This document shows, one piece after another, positions 8,766-17,200 of a stretch of DNA of 23,262 nt (its first letter is position 1; the number at the start of each line of letters is the position of its first letter). The stretch comes from JBBQVO01 sp038211505 (GTDB taxonomy: Bacteria; Chloroflexota; Dehalococcoidia; DSTF01; JACRBR01). Where the stretch lies: NCBI GenBank assembly GCA_038211505.1, contig JBBQVO010000032.1:1-23262 (forward strand). The letters run 5' to 3'. Both the position numbers and the translations under genes were made by a program. The notes under the pieces are model-generated. The model was not told the DNA's origin. It did not search any database and was given only the letters and a program-made list of their open reading frames with translations.

Positions 8766-9085
8766 GCGCGTTTCACACCCGCTGTCAATTTGTCACGTCT
8801 GATACGCATTTGTTGCGTTTTCGCTGATCCGCATCTGCACCGGAGGCGAAAAACGGGCGTACTCTGATGCTCAGCGATCCCTGCCGCAGATGGACGGCGC
8901 GTCGTGAACCCGACGCGCCCGTCCTGTACGCAACGCCATGATCTGAGCCGAGTAAAGGTGCCGCTCCGCGCACCTACGTTTGCGGCGCGATGCGCGGAAG
9001 CGGCTCTTGCAGGAAAGGAGGCCTTCCCGGCAATTCCAGTATCGACTTCTTACCACCTACCCCGCAATACGTTCTGGAGGAACGC
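8766..9085. other. 320-nt gene-free leader with several hairpins
   Basis: No convincing gene lies here. The stretch has an imperfect direct repeat (8799-8812 and 8824-8837), a 13/14-nt hairpin (8892-8924) and a 6-bp hairpin AGGTGC/GCACCT (8956-8975). The loop of the latter could pair with 8994-9002. A strong ribosome-site-like GAAAGGAGG at 9013-9021 has no start codon after it and lies in a small stem. The true ribosome site GGAGG for the next gene follows at 9076-9080. I could not match it to a known riboswitch class. Confidence 0.5.
8892..8924 (+). other. Strong hairpin in the DUF4331 gene leader
   Basis: GGACGGCGCGTCG (8892-8904) pairs with CGACGCGCCCGTCC (8911-8924) around a TGAACC loop, with one bulged base. 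No T-run follows, so an intrinsic terminator of the classic kind is unlikely. It could end pheT transcripts or form part of a structured 5' UTR. Confidence 0.55.
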
Positions 9086-10798
9086 ATGATCAGCAAGAAA
9101 CGGCTGGCCAAGTGGGTACTCGTGCCCGCCATCGCCGGCATCGCCGTGGCCTCGTTCGTGGCCATCGGCACGCGCCCTTCGACGCAGACCGAGGCATCGA
9201 GCCACCGTGAGGCGCCGCTCATCAGCGGCGACCCGAAAGCCGACGCCACCGACACGTACGTCTTCATCGCGCCAGACAGCCCCAACATGGCGACGCTCGT
9301 CGGCAACTGGGTTCCTCTTGAGGAACCGGCCGGTGGCCCCAACTTCTACAACTGGGGCGACGACGTCCTCTATTCGTTCTCGATCGACAACAACGGGGAC
9401 GGCAAAGCGGATCTTCACTACGACTTCCGTTTCTACACCGAAGTGCAGGATCCGACGACGTTCCTTTACGCGACCGGTCCGATCCTGTCGCTGAACGATC
9501 CGCACTTCAACATTCGCCAGTTTTACGACGTGACCTTCACGGGCCCGAACCACGAGCCCAAGAGCGTCATCGCTACCCATCTCGCCGTGCCGCCGAACAA
9601 CATCGGCCCGGTCTCGACGCCGAACTACGACGCGCTCGCCACAGCGGCCGTCTACAGCCTGCCGAACGGCGGCAAGGTGTTCGCCGGTCAGCGCGACGAC
9701 CCGTTCTTCGTTGACCTCGGCTCGCTGTTTGACCTGGCGACGATCCGCCAGCCTCCGGGCAACAACGGCGGCGGCATCGACAACGTCGCGGGCTTCAACG
9801 TGCTGTCGATCGTGCTGCAGGTGCCAATTACGGAAGTGACGGGATGTCACTGCGACTCCCAGCCGCAACAGGCCGCCGCGGTGACGACGAACAAGAGCAC
9901 CAACGACGATGGCACCCGTACGCGGACGGACGCCACCAAGACCTCACGAACGAAGACGCCGGCAGCGACGCGCACGGTTGTTGCGACGCCGACTGCGGCG
10001 CCGCCGCCTCCGCCGCAGAGCGATCTCGTGATCGGCGTGTGGACGGATACGTTCCGCCAGCGCGTCAACGTCTTCAACGGGGACGGCTCGCAGTCGGACT
10101 CCGGCCCGAACCGCAAGGTCTCGCGTCTCGGTAACCCGCTGGTCAACGAAGTCGTGATCCCGCTGTCCAGTAAGGACAAGTTCAACGCTTCGTATCCCGA
10201 AGATGACGGCCAGTTCGCTTCGTTCGTCCTCAACTCGGATCTCGCGGCGAAGCTGAACGCCGTGTACAACGGCGTCATCCACCCGATCCCGACGGGCAAC
10301 CGGACGGATCTGGTGACGGTGTTCCTGACGGGCCTCCCCGGCTTGAACCAGCCGAAGAACGTGGTGCCGAGCGAAGAGCTCCGCATCAACCTCGGCATCA
10401 AGCCCGCCAGCTGCGGCCCGGTGAAGCGCCTCGGCGTGATCGCCGGTGATAACTGTGGCTTCCCGAACGGCCGCCGCCTCGGCGACGACTCGACGGACGT
10501 TGAGCTGCGGGCAGTCGCCTGCGGTTACGGCTTCAACCTCGGCCCATGTGTCGATTCGTCGCCGAACAACAAGCTCGGTGACGGTGTCGACCAGAACGAC
10601 AAGGCGTTCCTGGCCTCGTTCCCCTACGTCGCGTCGCCGTTCTCGGGCTTCGCTAGCCCGCACAACACGACGCCCGTGCCGACGCTCGCATCTGGTCTCG
10701 GTGGCGCCGCCGCCGCGATCGTGCTGCTGCTCGCCGGCTCGCAGATCGTCTCACGCATCCGTCGCCGCCGCGGTACGGAGGTAACGGAATCTCGCTAA
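9086..10798 (+). CDS. Exported, membrane-anchored DUF4331 family protein
   Basis: The mature N-terminus begins with ASSHREAPLISGDPKADATDTY (landmark at about residues 37-57), the hallmark of DUF4331 proteins. The family end FPNGRRLGDDSTDVELRAV is also present. The function of the family is not established. The 570-residue protein has an N-terminal hydrophobic signal (about 7-29) and a C-terminal hydrophobic helix (about 535-555) followed by RIRRRR. That suggests secretion and C-terminal anchoring with the bulk outside. A Thr/Ala/Pro-rich low-complexity insert (about 269-312, ending in a proline run) separates two halves of the domain. ATG 9086 is chosen because GGAGG lies 5 nt upstream and it opens directly into the signal peptide. 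A hairpin and a TPR gene follow on the same strand. Confidence 0.85.
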   Translation: MISKKRLAKWVLVPAIAGIAVASFVAIGTRPSTQTEASSHREAPLISGDPKADATDTYVFIAPDSPNMATLVGNWVPLEEPAGGPNFYNWGDDVLYSFSIDNNGDGKADLHYDFRFYTEVQDPTTFLYATGPILSLNDPHFNIRQFYDVTFTGPNHEPKSVIATHLAVPPNNIGPVSTPNYDALATAAVYSLPNGGKVFAGQRDDPFFVDLGSLFDLATIRQPPGNNGGGIDNVAGFNVLSIVLQVPITEVTGCHCDSQPQQAAAVTTNKSTNDDGTRTRTDATKTSRTKTPAATRTVVATPTAAPPPPPQSDLVIGVWTDTFRQRVNVFNGDGSQSDSGPNRKVSRLGNPLVNEVVIPLSSKDKFNASYPEDDGQFASFVLNSDLAAKLNAVYNGVIHPIPTGNRTDLVTVFLTGLPGLNQPKNVVPSEELRINLGIKPASCGPVKRLGVIAGDNCGFPNGRRLGDDSTDVELRAVACGYGFNLGPCVDSSPNNKLGDGVDQNDKAFLASFPYVASPFSGFASPHNTTPVPTLASGLGGAAAAIVLLLAGSQIVSRIRRRRGTEVTESR

Positions 10799-10808
10799 CG
10801 CCGAACGA

Positions 10809-10843
10809 CCAGGGAGGGTGCGCATCGCGCGCACCCTCCCTGG
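10809..10843 (+). terminator. Perfect 15-bp hairpin between DUF4331 and TPR genes
   Basis: CCAGGGAGGGTGCGC (10809-10823) and its exact complement (10829-10843) enclose a 5-nt loop, starting 10 nt after the DUF4331 stop. No T-tract follows. It may attenuate or end transcription, or stabilise the upstream mRNA 3' end; alternatively it could be an operator for the next gene. Confidence 0.6.
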
Positions 10844-10897
10844 CGACCCGCCAAGAACGATGAGCAATACGACGACACAGGATTCCGAACGAACCGC

Positions 10898-12208
10898 ATG
10901 AAGCTCCGACTGACGATCCTCGCTACCGCGCTCACCGTGCTGCTCGCCGCCTTCGCGGTGCGCGCGCTGCTCGATCGCGGGGGCGATCCGACGCCGCAGC
11001 GCGTCACGACGGCGTCGGCGCAAGAGACGGCGGCGTCGCGCGTCTCGAAGCTTGAGCAGCAGGTGCGCGATCGGCCGGACGACGTCGATACGCTCACACA
11101 ACTGGCATCGTCGTACCTCTCGCGAGCGCGCGAGACCGGCGATCCGTCGTTCTACGGCCTCGCCGATCTCGCGGTGAAGCGGGCGTTGCAGACCGATCCC
11201 AACAACGTCGGCTCGCTCGTCGTGGCTGGCGGTCTCGCCGCATCGCGACATGACTTCACTGGAGCCCTTGCGCTCGCCGAGCAGGCGCGCGCCATCGCAC
11301 CAAGCTACGTCGCGACCTACGGCGTGCTGACCGACGCCAACGTCGAGCTGGGCCGCTACTACGATGCCGTCGCCGCGGCGCAGCAGATGGCGGATCTGCA
11401 TCCGAACTTTGCGTCGTATAGCCGCATCTCCTACATCCGCGAGCTCTACGGCGATCTCGATGGCGCCATCGCCGCCATGCAGCAAGCGGTCGATGCGGGC
11501 TCGGCTGTGTCCCAGGACGTCGTCTGGGGGCGCGTGCTTCTCGGCAATCTCTACCTCGCGAAGAACGACGTCTCCGCAGCGTCGCAAGAGTATCAGCGTG
11601 CGGGCGATCTTCTGCCCGACGATCCGATCGCCGAGTCTGGACTGGCGCGCCGCGCGATGATCGCCGGCGACGACGCTGAGGCCGAACGCCAGCTGCGCTC
11701 CGCCATCGAGAAGCGCCCTCTGCCGGAGTACCTCATCTCACTCGGCGATCTGCTGTGGTCGGAGGGTCGCACCCAGGAAGCCGATCAACAGTACGCGACC
11801 GTGGGCGCGATCGAGCAGCTCTTCGCGGCCAACGGCGTCGACATCGATATCGAACTGGCGCTGTTCAACGCCGACCACGACATCAGCCCGGAGCAGACGT
11901 ATCAGTCCGCGCTCGCCGCCTACGCGCGCCGCGGCAGTGTCTACGGCGCCGATACCGTCGCCTGGGCCGCGTACAAAGCCGGACACATCGAAGAGGCGCA
12001 GAAGTACATGACCGAGGCGCAACGGCTCGGCACCCGCGACTCCCGCCTCGCCTACCACGCCGGCGTCATCGCCGAGGCGGCCGGCGATCATGATGCCGCC
12101 GCCCGCAACCTCCGCGATGCGCTCGCCGCCGCCCCGTCGCTCTCCCTCCGATACGCCACATCCGCAAAGCAGATGCTCGCCGGAATCACCGCCTCCGCCT
12201 CCCGCTAA
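10898..12208 (+). CDS. Exported tetratricopeptide-repeat protein
   Basis: This 436-residue protein has a hydrophobic N-terminal signal or anchor (about residues 5-24, after MKLR) and then alpha-helical TPR-like repeats. Examples are FYGLADLAVKRALQTDPNN, the block around FTGALALAEQARAIAPSY, YYDAVAAAQQMADLHPNF, GDLDGAIAAMQQAVDAG, VSAASQEYQRAGDLLPDDP, HIEEAQKYMTEAQRLG and DHDAAARNLRDALAAAPS. TPR arrays usually mediate protein-protein contacts. The gene starts 99 nt after the DUF4331 gene on the same strand, so the two may act together at the cell surface; that is inference. ATG 10898 opens directly into the signal sequence. No enzymatic motif was seen. Confidence 0.8.
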   Translation: MKLRLTILATALTVLLAAFAVRALLDRGGDPTPQRVTTASAQETAASRVSKLEQQVRDRPDDVDTLTQLASSYLSRARETGDPSFYGLADLAVKRALQTDPNNVGSLVVAGGLAASRHDFTGALALAEQARAIAPSYVATYGVLTDANVELGRYYDAVAAAQQMADLHPNFASYSRISYIRELYGDLDGAIAAMQQAVDAGSAVSQDVVWGRVLLGNLYLAKNDVSAASQEYQRAGDLLPDDPIAESGLARRAMIAGDDAEAERQLRSAIEKRPLPEYLISLGDLLWSEGRTQEADQQYATVGAIEQLFAANGVDIDIELALFNADHDISPEQTYQSALAAYARRGSVYGADTVAWAAYKAGHIEEAQKYMTEAQRLGTRDSRLAYHAGVIAEAAGDHDAAARNLRDALAAAPSLSLRYATSAKQMLAGITASASR

Positions 12209-12308
12209 CCGCAGGTCGCGCTATGTGCGATCGGCTACGGCTACTGCGGGGCGCGGTCGTGTGCACTTCGCCGCGAGATCCCCGCATCTCCGCGCCATGT
12301 TCGAACAG

Positions 12309-12360
12309 GTCCCCTCGCCCCTCGGGGGGAGAGGGGTGGCCGAAGGCCGGGGTGAGGGCT
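12309..12360. repeat. Dispersed palindromic intergenic repeat
   Basis: The block starts CCCCTCGCCCCTCGGGGGGA, continues with a GAGAGGGGTGGCC segment, and ends with GAAGGCCGGGGTGAGGG. It combines nested stems (CCCCTC/GAGGGG and GGCC/GGCC). It matches, from memory, a widespread intergenic repeat seen in many unrelated bacterial genomes. It lies between two convergent genes. Only one copy occurs in this window. Confidence 0.6.
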
Positions 12361-12375
12361 CCCGCACGCAGAAAC

Positions 12376-12402
12376 AGCGGCGAGAGAATCTCTCTCGCCG
12401 CT
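12376..12402. terminator. Perfect 12-bp hairpin, probable two-way terminator
   Basis: AGCGGCGAGAGA (12376-12387) and TCTCTCGCCGCT (12391-12402) are exact complements around a 3-nt loop, located between the convergent TPR (+) and methyltransferase (-) genes. T-runs are weak on both sides (GTTTC on the - strand). The location favours termination of both transcripts. Confidence 0.65.
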
Positions 12403-12429
12403 GCTCCGTCTTACGTTCCGTGCGAACGA

Positions 12430-13512
12430 CTACTTCGTCGCGAGGAAGTACTGGTTGAACGGATTTTCGATCGGCAGCTTCTCGAACTTCGAGAAGCCCG
12501 CCTTCTCCGCCACCCGCTGGATGTTGCCCGGGCCCATGCAGGCGCCGTAACCCGCGCCGCCGTGCGCGAGCGACGCCGTCATGCACTGCAGCATGCTCAC
12601 CGAGTAGAACACACGGCCGACCGGATTGATGTTCTCCTCGAGCTTGTCGGACGTGTTTGGTTCGACGATGAACCAGGCGCCGCCCGGCTTCAACGCGCCG
12701 AGGATCGACTTCGCCGCGCCTTGCGGGTCTACCATGTCGTGCAGCGCATCGAGCGTCGAGATCACATCGAAGTCGCCCGTCTGCGGCAGCTCCGTCGAGC
12801 CGCGCACCTCCCACGTCGTGTTTCGCTCGACGCCCTGCTTCGATGCGTTGCCCTTTGCCGCCTCGATGCCCGGGGCGTGGTTGTCGTAGCCGATGAACGT
12901 CGACTTCGGGAACGCCTGCGCCAACGTGCAGATCGCCTGACCGCGTCCGCAGCCGACGTCCGCCCACTTCGCGCCCTGTTCCAGCTTCGATGTCAGGCCG
13001 GCGGCGGGCAGCCACTGCTGCACGAGGAAGTTGATGTAACCGGGGCGGAAGAAACGCTCGGTGCCCTGGAATGTGTCGTTCGTGAACTCTGAGTACGGCA
13101 CGCCGCCGCCCTGCCGGAACGCCTTCATCACGCCGGGGATCACCTTGTAGTGATCGGGCAGCATCTGCGCGAACCCGCCGACGAACACCGGGCTGTCTTC
13201 GTCCGCGAGCACGGCAGCCTTCGCTGCAGGCAGCGTGAACGTCATCGCCGCCGAGTCGTAGTCGATGAATCCCGAAGCCGCCATGGCCGAGCACCACTCG
13301 CGCAGGTAGCGCGGCTGGAGGCCCGTCTTCGCCGCGAGCTGCTCGACCGTGCAAGGATCGCTCGACGCGAGCGTCTTGAACAGATCGAGGCGGTCGCCGA
13401 TGTACACGTGGGCGCCGGCCATCGCCGCGCCGAGCTCGTTGACGACCTTGAACGCGAACTCCATCACTTCTTCCATCGAAGGCGCTGCTGCCGGTGCGGT
13501 CTGCGTCGTCAT
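12430..13512 (-). CDS. Class I SAM-dependent methyltransferase with N-terminal winged helix (Rv2258c-like)
   Basis: This 360-residue protein has an N-terminal winged-helix-like region (about 35-95, with YIGDRLDLFKTLAS and LREWCSAMAASGFI), which in this family serves dimerisation rather than DNA binding. A Rossmann methyltransferase domain follows with motif I ADVGCGRG (184-191), an acidic position after IGYD (210) and DVISTLDALHDM further on. It resembles mycobacterial Rv2258c-type small-molecule methyltransferases; the substrate is unknown. Its ATG overlaps the stop of the DinB-like gene by 4 nt (ATGA at 13512-13509), so translation is probably coupled. It ends 28 nt before the 12-bp hairpin. 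Confidence 0.85.
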   Translation of the reverse strand: MTTQTAPAAAPSMEEVMEFAFKVVNELGAAMAGAHVYIGDRLDLFKTLASSDPCTVEQLAAKTGLQPRYLREWCSAMAASGFIDYDSAAMTFTLPAAKAAVLADEDSPVFVGGFAQMLPDHYKVIPGVMKAFRQGGGVPYSEFTNDTFQGTERFFRPGYINFLVQQWLPAAGLTSKLEQGAKWADVGCGRGQAICTLAQAFPKSTFIGYDNHAPGIEAAKGNASKQGVERNTTWEVRGSTELPQTGDFDVISTLDALHDMVDPQGAAKSILGALKPGGAWFIVEPNTSDKLEENINPVGRVFYSVSMLQCMTASLAHGGAGYGACMGPGNIQRVAEKAGFSKFEKLPIENPFNQYFLATK

Positions 13513-14006
13513 CGTGCGATCCTTTCTGCCGTCGCCGAGCGGATGCTGGCGAGATGCCCCGTCACGTGCTCGATGAGCACGCCGCCTTCGATGAGCTGCT
13601 GCGCGGTGGGCGACGCGCCGCCGGCCAGCGTGAACGGAGCGCTCCGATCGAGGTCTTCGTCGCTGAGGCTGCGGACATAGCCCGCCATGGTGGCCGCGTC
13701 CTTGCGAAGCAGCGCCACCACCTCGGCTTTGGTGCAGTTAGCGCTCGCGGCGGCGCGCGCGTCGTTCTTGCCGTTGACGTAGTCCCAGTCGTAGCTGAGC
13801 GCCTTGCCGCCCCGAACCATCGCCTCGATGATCTCCCGCTCAAGCGGGAACTGACCGGCGACGTGCTGAGCCGTCACCGCGACTGACCACCCCTCTGGCT
13901 CGCAGGCCACTCCCCAGTCGGCGCTGGAGCACGACTCGATTGCCCTCGCGAACTCGTCGACGGCCTCTTCAAGCTGACGTGCCAGAGCATCTGATCGACT
14001 TCCCAT
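13509..14006 (-). CDS. DinB-like / maleylpyruvate isomerase N-terminal-like four-helix protein
   Basis: The 165-residue protein fits the DinB/YfiT helical bundle superfamily, many of whose members are metal-dependent thiol transferases. The pattern W-x7-AQHVAGQ (His48) and EHVTGHLASIR (His147, His151) supplies the three histidines that usually bind metal. ATG 14006 is chosen because AGAAAGGAAAC lies just upstream; the TTG at 14030 would place that ribosome site inside the gene. It is the first gene of a coupled pair with the methyltransferase. Specific substrate or thiol cofactor cannot be told. Confidence 0.75.
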   Translation of the reverse strand: MGSRSDALARQLEEAVDEFARAIESCSSADWGVACEPEGWSVAVTAQHVAGQFPLEREIIEAMVRGGKALSYDWDYVNGKNDARAAASANCTKAEVVALLRKDAATMAGYVRSLSDEDLDRSAPFTLAGGASPTAQQLIEGGVLIEHVTGHLASIRSATAERIAR

Positions 14007-14296
14007 TGAACGTTTCCTTTCTCGATTCAACTTATTGACCCGGACGCATCATGCGCCCCAAGCTCAATTGATACTGCTTCGGCGGATCGATACGGCGTGC
14101 GACTCCTTCGTGATTGCATCGGCCTCCTTCCGCCGGCGCTGTGCGCTCCTTCTGATGGTGTGATTTTCGCGCGATCACGGGGACGTCGCATCGTGGCAAC
14201 TACGGAGGTTGCGGCCGGCGCGATACGGAGATTGTTCGACGAACACGAGCGGCAGTGGCGCTGGCGCGAGCGTGACTTCGGACTTCGCCGCTGGCG
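14007..14296 (-). promoter_or_regulatory. Control region upstream of the DinB-methyltransferase operon
   Basis: This 290-nt gap separates the LAL regulator from the operon, all on the - strand. It holds three exact CTCCTTC copies (GAAGGAG on the - strand) at 14103-14109, 14124-14130 and 14146-14152, spaced 21 and 22 nt. A -10-like TATCAA (complement of 14068-14073) lies about 30 bp downstream of the nearest copy, and no good -35 is visible; this suggests activator sites. An alternative reading is a 30-codon ORF on the - strand (14119 to 14027) whose ATG follows AAGGAGG by 3 nt and whose TGA lies just before the dinB-like ribosome site. Both readings are tentative. Confidence 0.45.
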
Positions 14297-17200
14297 CTAC
14301 GAGGCCGTCGTCAGCCCTTTTTCGACAGCCCATGCGGCGATCTGCGCGCGCGATGAGAAACCGAGCTTCGAGAGCACGTTGCCGACGTGCGTCTCGATCG
14401 TCCGTTCGCCAAGGACGAGCTGATCCGCGATCTCGCGGTTCGAGCATCCGCGCGCGACCAGCACGGCGACCTCGCGCTCGCGGGCGGTAAGTCCGCCGAA
14501 GGCCTCTTTCGCCGCGCGGCTCGCCGTCACAGCGCGCGCCTTCGGCAGCGATGCAAACGCCGCGTTCACGAACTGATCGCGCAGCTCACCGGCATCGAGC
14601 GAGGCGGCGATCGAGGCAATGATAACGCGCGCCGCGGCCAGCTCGCGTTCGGCGTCGTCCGTGCGTCTGGCGAGCTGATGCAGCCGCGCGAGCGAGCCGT
14701 GGATCGGCCAGAGATACGCCGGCGATGAGCGGTAGATCGCCGCGCGTTTCGCCTCCTCCAGGGATTCCAACGCTTCGGCGAAGCGCCGCATCGCGATCAA
14801 TGCATCGCCCTTGATGTGGTGGAGGCGCGGCGTGCCCGACGGTTGCGGCACGCCCGGCACCGTCGTGATGAGCTCATCCGCAATCCGGAGCGCATCGGCC
14901 GGCTGTCCGTCCGCGAGCGCCAGTTGCGCCGCCGCCATCACGCAACGACGCTCCGGCAACGATTCCGGAGGGCCGTCGCCATCGCGGGAGCGATCCATCA
15001 CCTCGTGGGCGCGCGATCGGTCACCGCTGAGCATGTACGCGAGCGCGAGGTGTGCGCCGACGTTGCCAATCCACCACTTCGACCGGACCTCGTTCGCCAG
15101 CGCGAACGCCGGGGCGAGCTGCTCGATGGCGAGGCCGGGCGCGAGCAGCAGGACGTAGATCTGGCCCAGCGTAAACTGCCCGCCGACGATCCATTGCTTG
15201 TGCCCGATATCTTCCGCAATACGAAGGCCGGCCGTCGCCTGGGCGATCGCCACGCCGAACCCGCCAAAGCTGCTGAGGCCCGATGCTCCGGTCCAATTGC
15301 AGTACGACAGTTCGGCGCGCGACCCGATCGCGTCGGCGATTGCCGCGGCTTCGGCGTGGTCGGCTTCACATTCCGCGAGGGAGCGCGGCGGACAGTATGT
15401 CGCCTCGTTCATATTGCTGGTGCCGTACGTTACGCGGCTCGAAAGGCTCGACGACACGATGGCGCTCGGCCCGAACGGCCGTAACAGTTCGATCGCGCGC
15501 GTACTGTGGTGGACGGCACGCACGGTGTCTCCGAAAATGCCGTTCGCCATGCCCAGCAGATCATGCGTCTCGCCTACGGCGGGCGTATCGCCGATCTCCT
15601 CGAACATGGCGAGAGCTCGCTCGTGGCGCTCGATTCCTTCCCGTGGCCGTCCGGTATTGACGAGCCAGTTGCCGACGCGGTTGAGGCTGCGGCCGCGCAG
15701 TGCCGGGTCGTCCAGCGCTTCTGCTACTTCCGTCGCCCGCACGAAAAACGAACCAGCGCGTTCGTAATCTCGGCCGGACCAGAGGAACCCAAGATCGATC
15801 AGACTCTGCCATTCGCCCGGACCGTCATGCGCGGCCTGGGACCGGTCGAATGCCTTCTCATAGTCCGCGCGCGCGCCATCGAATTCGCCGAGCGTCTCCC
15901 GTGCCGTTCCCCGCATGCCGTACAGAGATGCCGGCGGCCGCACACCGAGATGCTGCGCCGCGGCGAGGGCGCGCGTGGCGTGTTGTACCACGGCGGCGGA
16001 AGCATGGAGCGTTCCCGCGCTCTCGGCGACACGCCGCGCGTAGTAGTACGCCTCATCCCACGCTTCGGCCTCGAAAAAATGGTGCGCTAGATCGGGGAGA
16101 TGGGCGTCGAGCGCGTTCGCGTAAATCTGCTGGATGGTGTCGCCGATCGTGCGATGCAACGCACGGCGTTCGCGCACCAGAAGGTCGGAGTAGATCGCCT
16201 GCTGGGTGAGGGCGTGTCGAAACGCGAAGCGTTCGGCCGACTCTTCAACGACCAACTGCGCGGCGATCAGTTCCTTGATGATCGCAAGCAGTTCACTCTC
16301 TTCGAGGCCGGCGATGCGCTGCAGCAACGCGAAATCGAACCGCCGCCCGGTGACGGCAGCCAGATTCAGCACCTGCCGCGCTCGCCCGCTCAGCCGTTCC
16401 GTCCGGTTCTGTACCGAATCGTGGATGCTGCGCGGGATGCTCAGCTCCTCGATCGGCTTTCGCTCCCACGCGCCGTCGGCGAAGAAGATGCCGCCCGAGG
16501 ACACGAGCGACTTCAACACCTCCTCGATGAAGAACGGATTGCCTTCCGTCAGCGGGTAGATCGCGTCGAGCGTGTCGCTCCGAACGGGCGTCGCAAGCCC
16601 GAAGATCGCCTGGATCATCGCACCTACTTCATCGACGCGGAGCCGCGCCAGCGGCCATTCGAGGAGCAGTCGCTCGCGATCGAGCGCCGAAACGAAGCGA
16701 CGCAACGCGGGCTGAACTTCGTCGCTCCGGAATGTCACCACGAGCAGGATCGGCAGCGCCGCGACCCTTCGCGCGAACTGCGTCAGAAACTCGAGGCTCG
16801 TGTCGTCGCTCCAGTGCAAGTCCTCGATGACGAGCAGCATCGGACGCTGCGCGGCCACCCGGCCGAGCATCTGGCTCAGCGCGTTGAACAGGCGCCGCTT
16901 CTCCTGATCGGGCTCCGCCGCCGCCGATGGCGTCAGTCCCTGGATGTGAGACGCCAGCTCCGGCACGAGCTTCACCAGCTCTGGGCCGTCGATGCCTACG
17001 CACGCCGTCAATTCCTCCTCGGAACGTGCGGAGATGCATGTTCTGATGAGGTCGAGGATGGGCGCGTACGGCATCGACGCGTCCGGCTCGAAGCAGTTGC
17101 CCTGGACGACTTGCAGGGCGCCGCCGTTCGCCTCGTTGTAACGCTTGATCTCGCTCACCAGGCGCGACTTCCCGATCCCGGCTTCGCCCGCGATCGAGAT

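Noticed and set aside
8783..8800. Pho-box-like TGTCA repeats
   Set aside because: The two copies are 8 bp apart, not the 11-bp period expected of PhoB sites.
8766..9085. Known riboswitch (cyclic di-GMP, cyclic di-AMP, cobalamin) in the DUF4331 leader
   Set aside because: I looked for the conserved cores of these classes and could not place them; only generic hairpins are visible.
8990..9085. Upstream start at 8990 for the DUF4331 gene
   Set aside because: It would add 32 residues before the signal peptide and put the clear ribosome site (9076-9080) inside the gene.
12221..13354. Long frames on both strands across the methyltransferase, some reaching over the intergenic repeat
   Set aside because: The methyltransferase frame carries motif I and coupled start; the other frames translate repeat DNA and lack family motifs.
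14007..14030. TTG 14030 as start of the DinB-like gene
   Set aside because: The ribosome site AGAAAGGAAAC lies between it and ATG 14006, which fits the family N-terminus.
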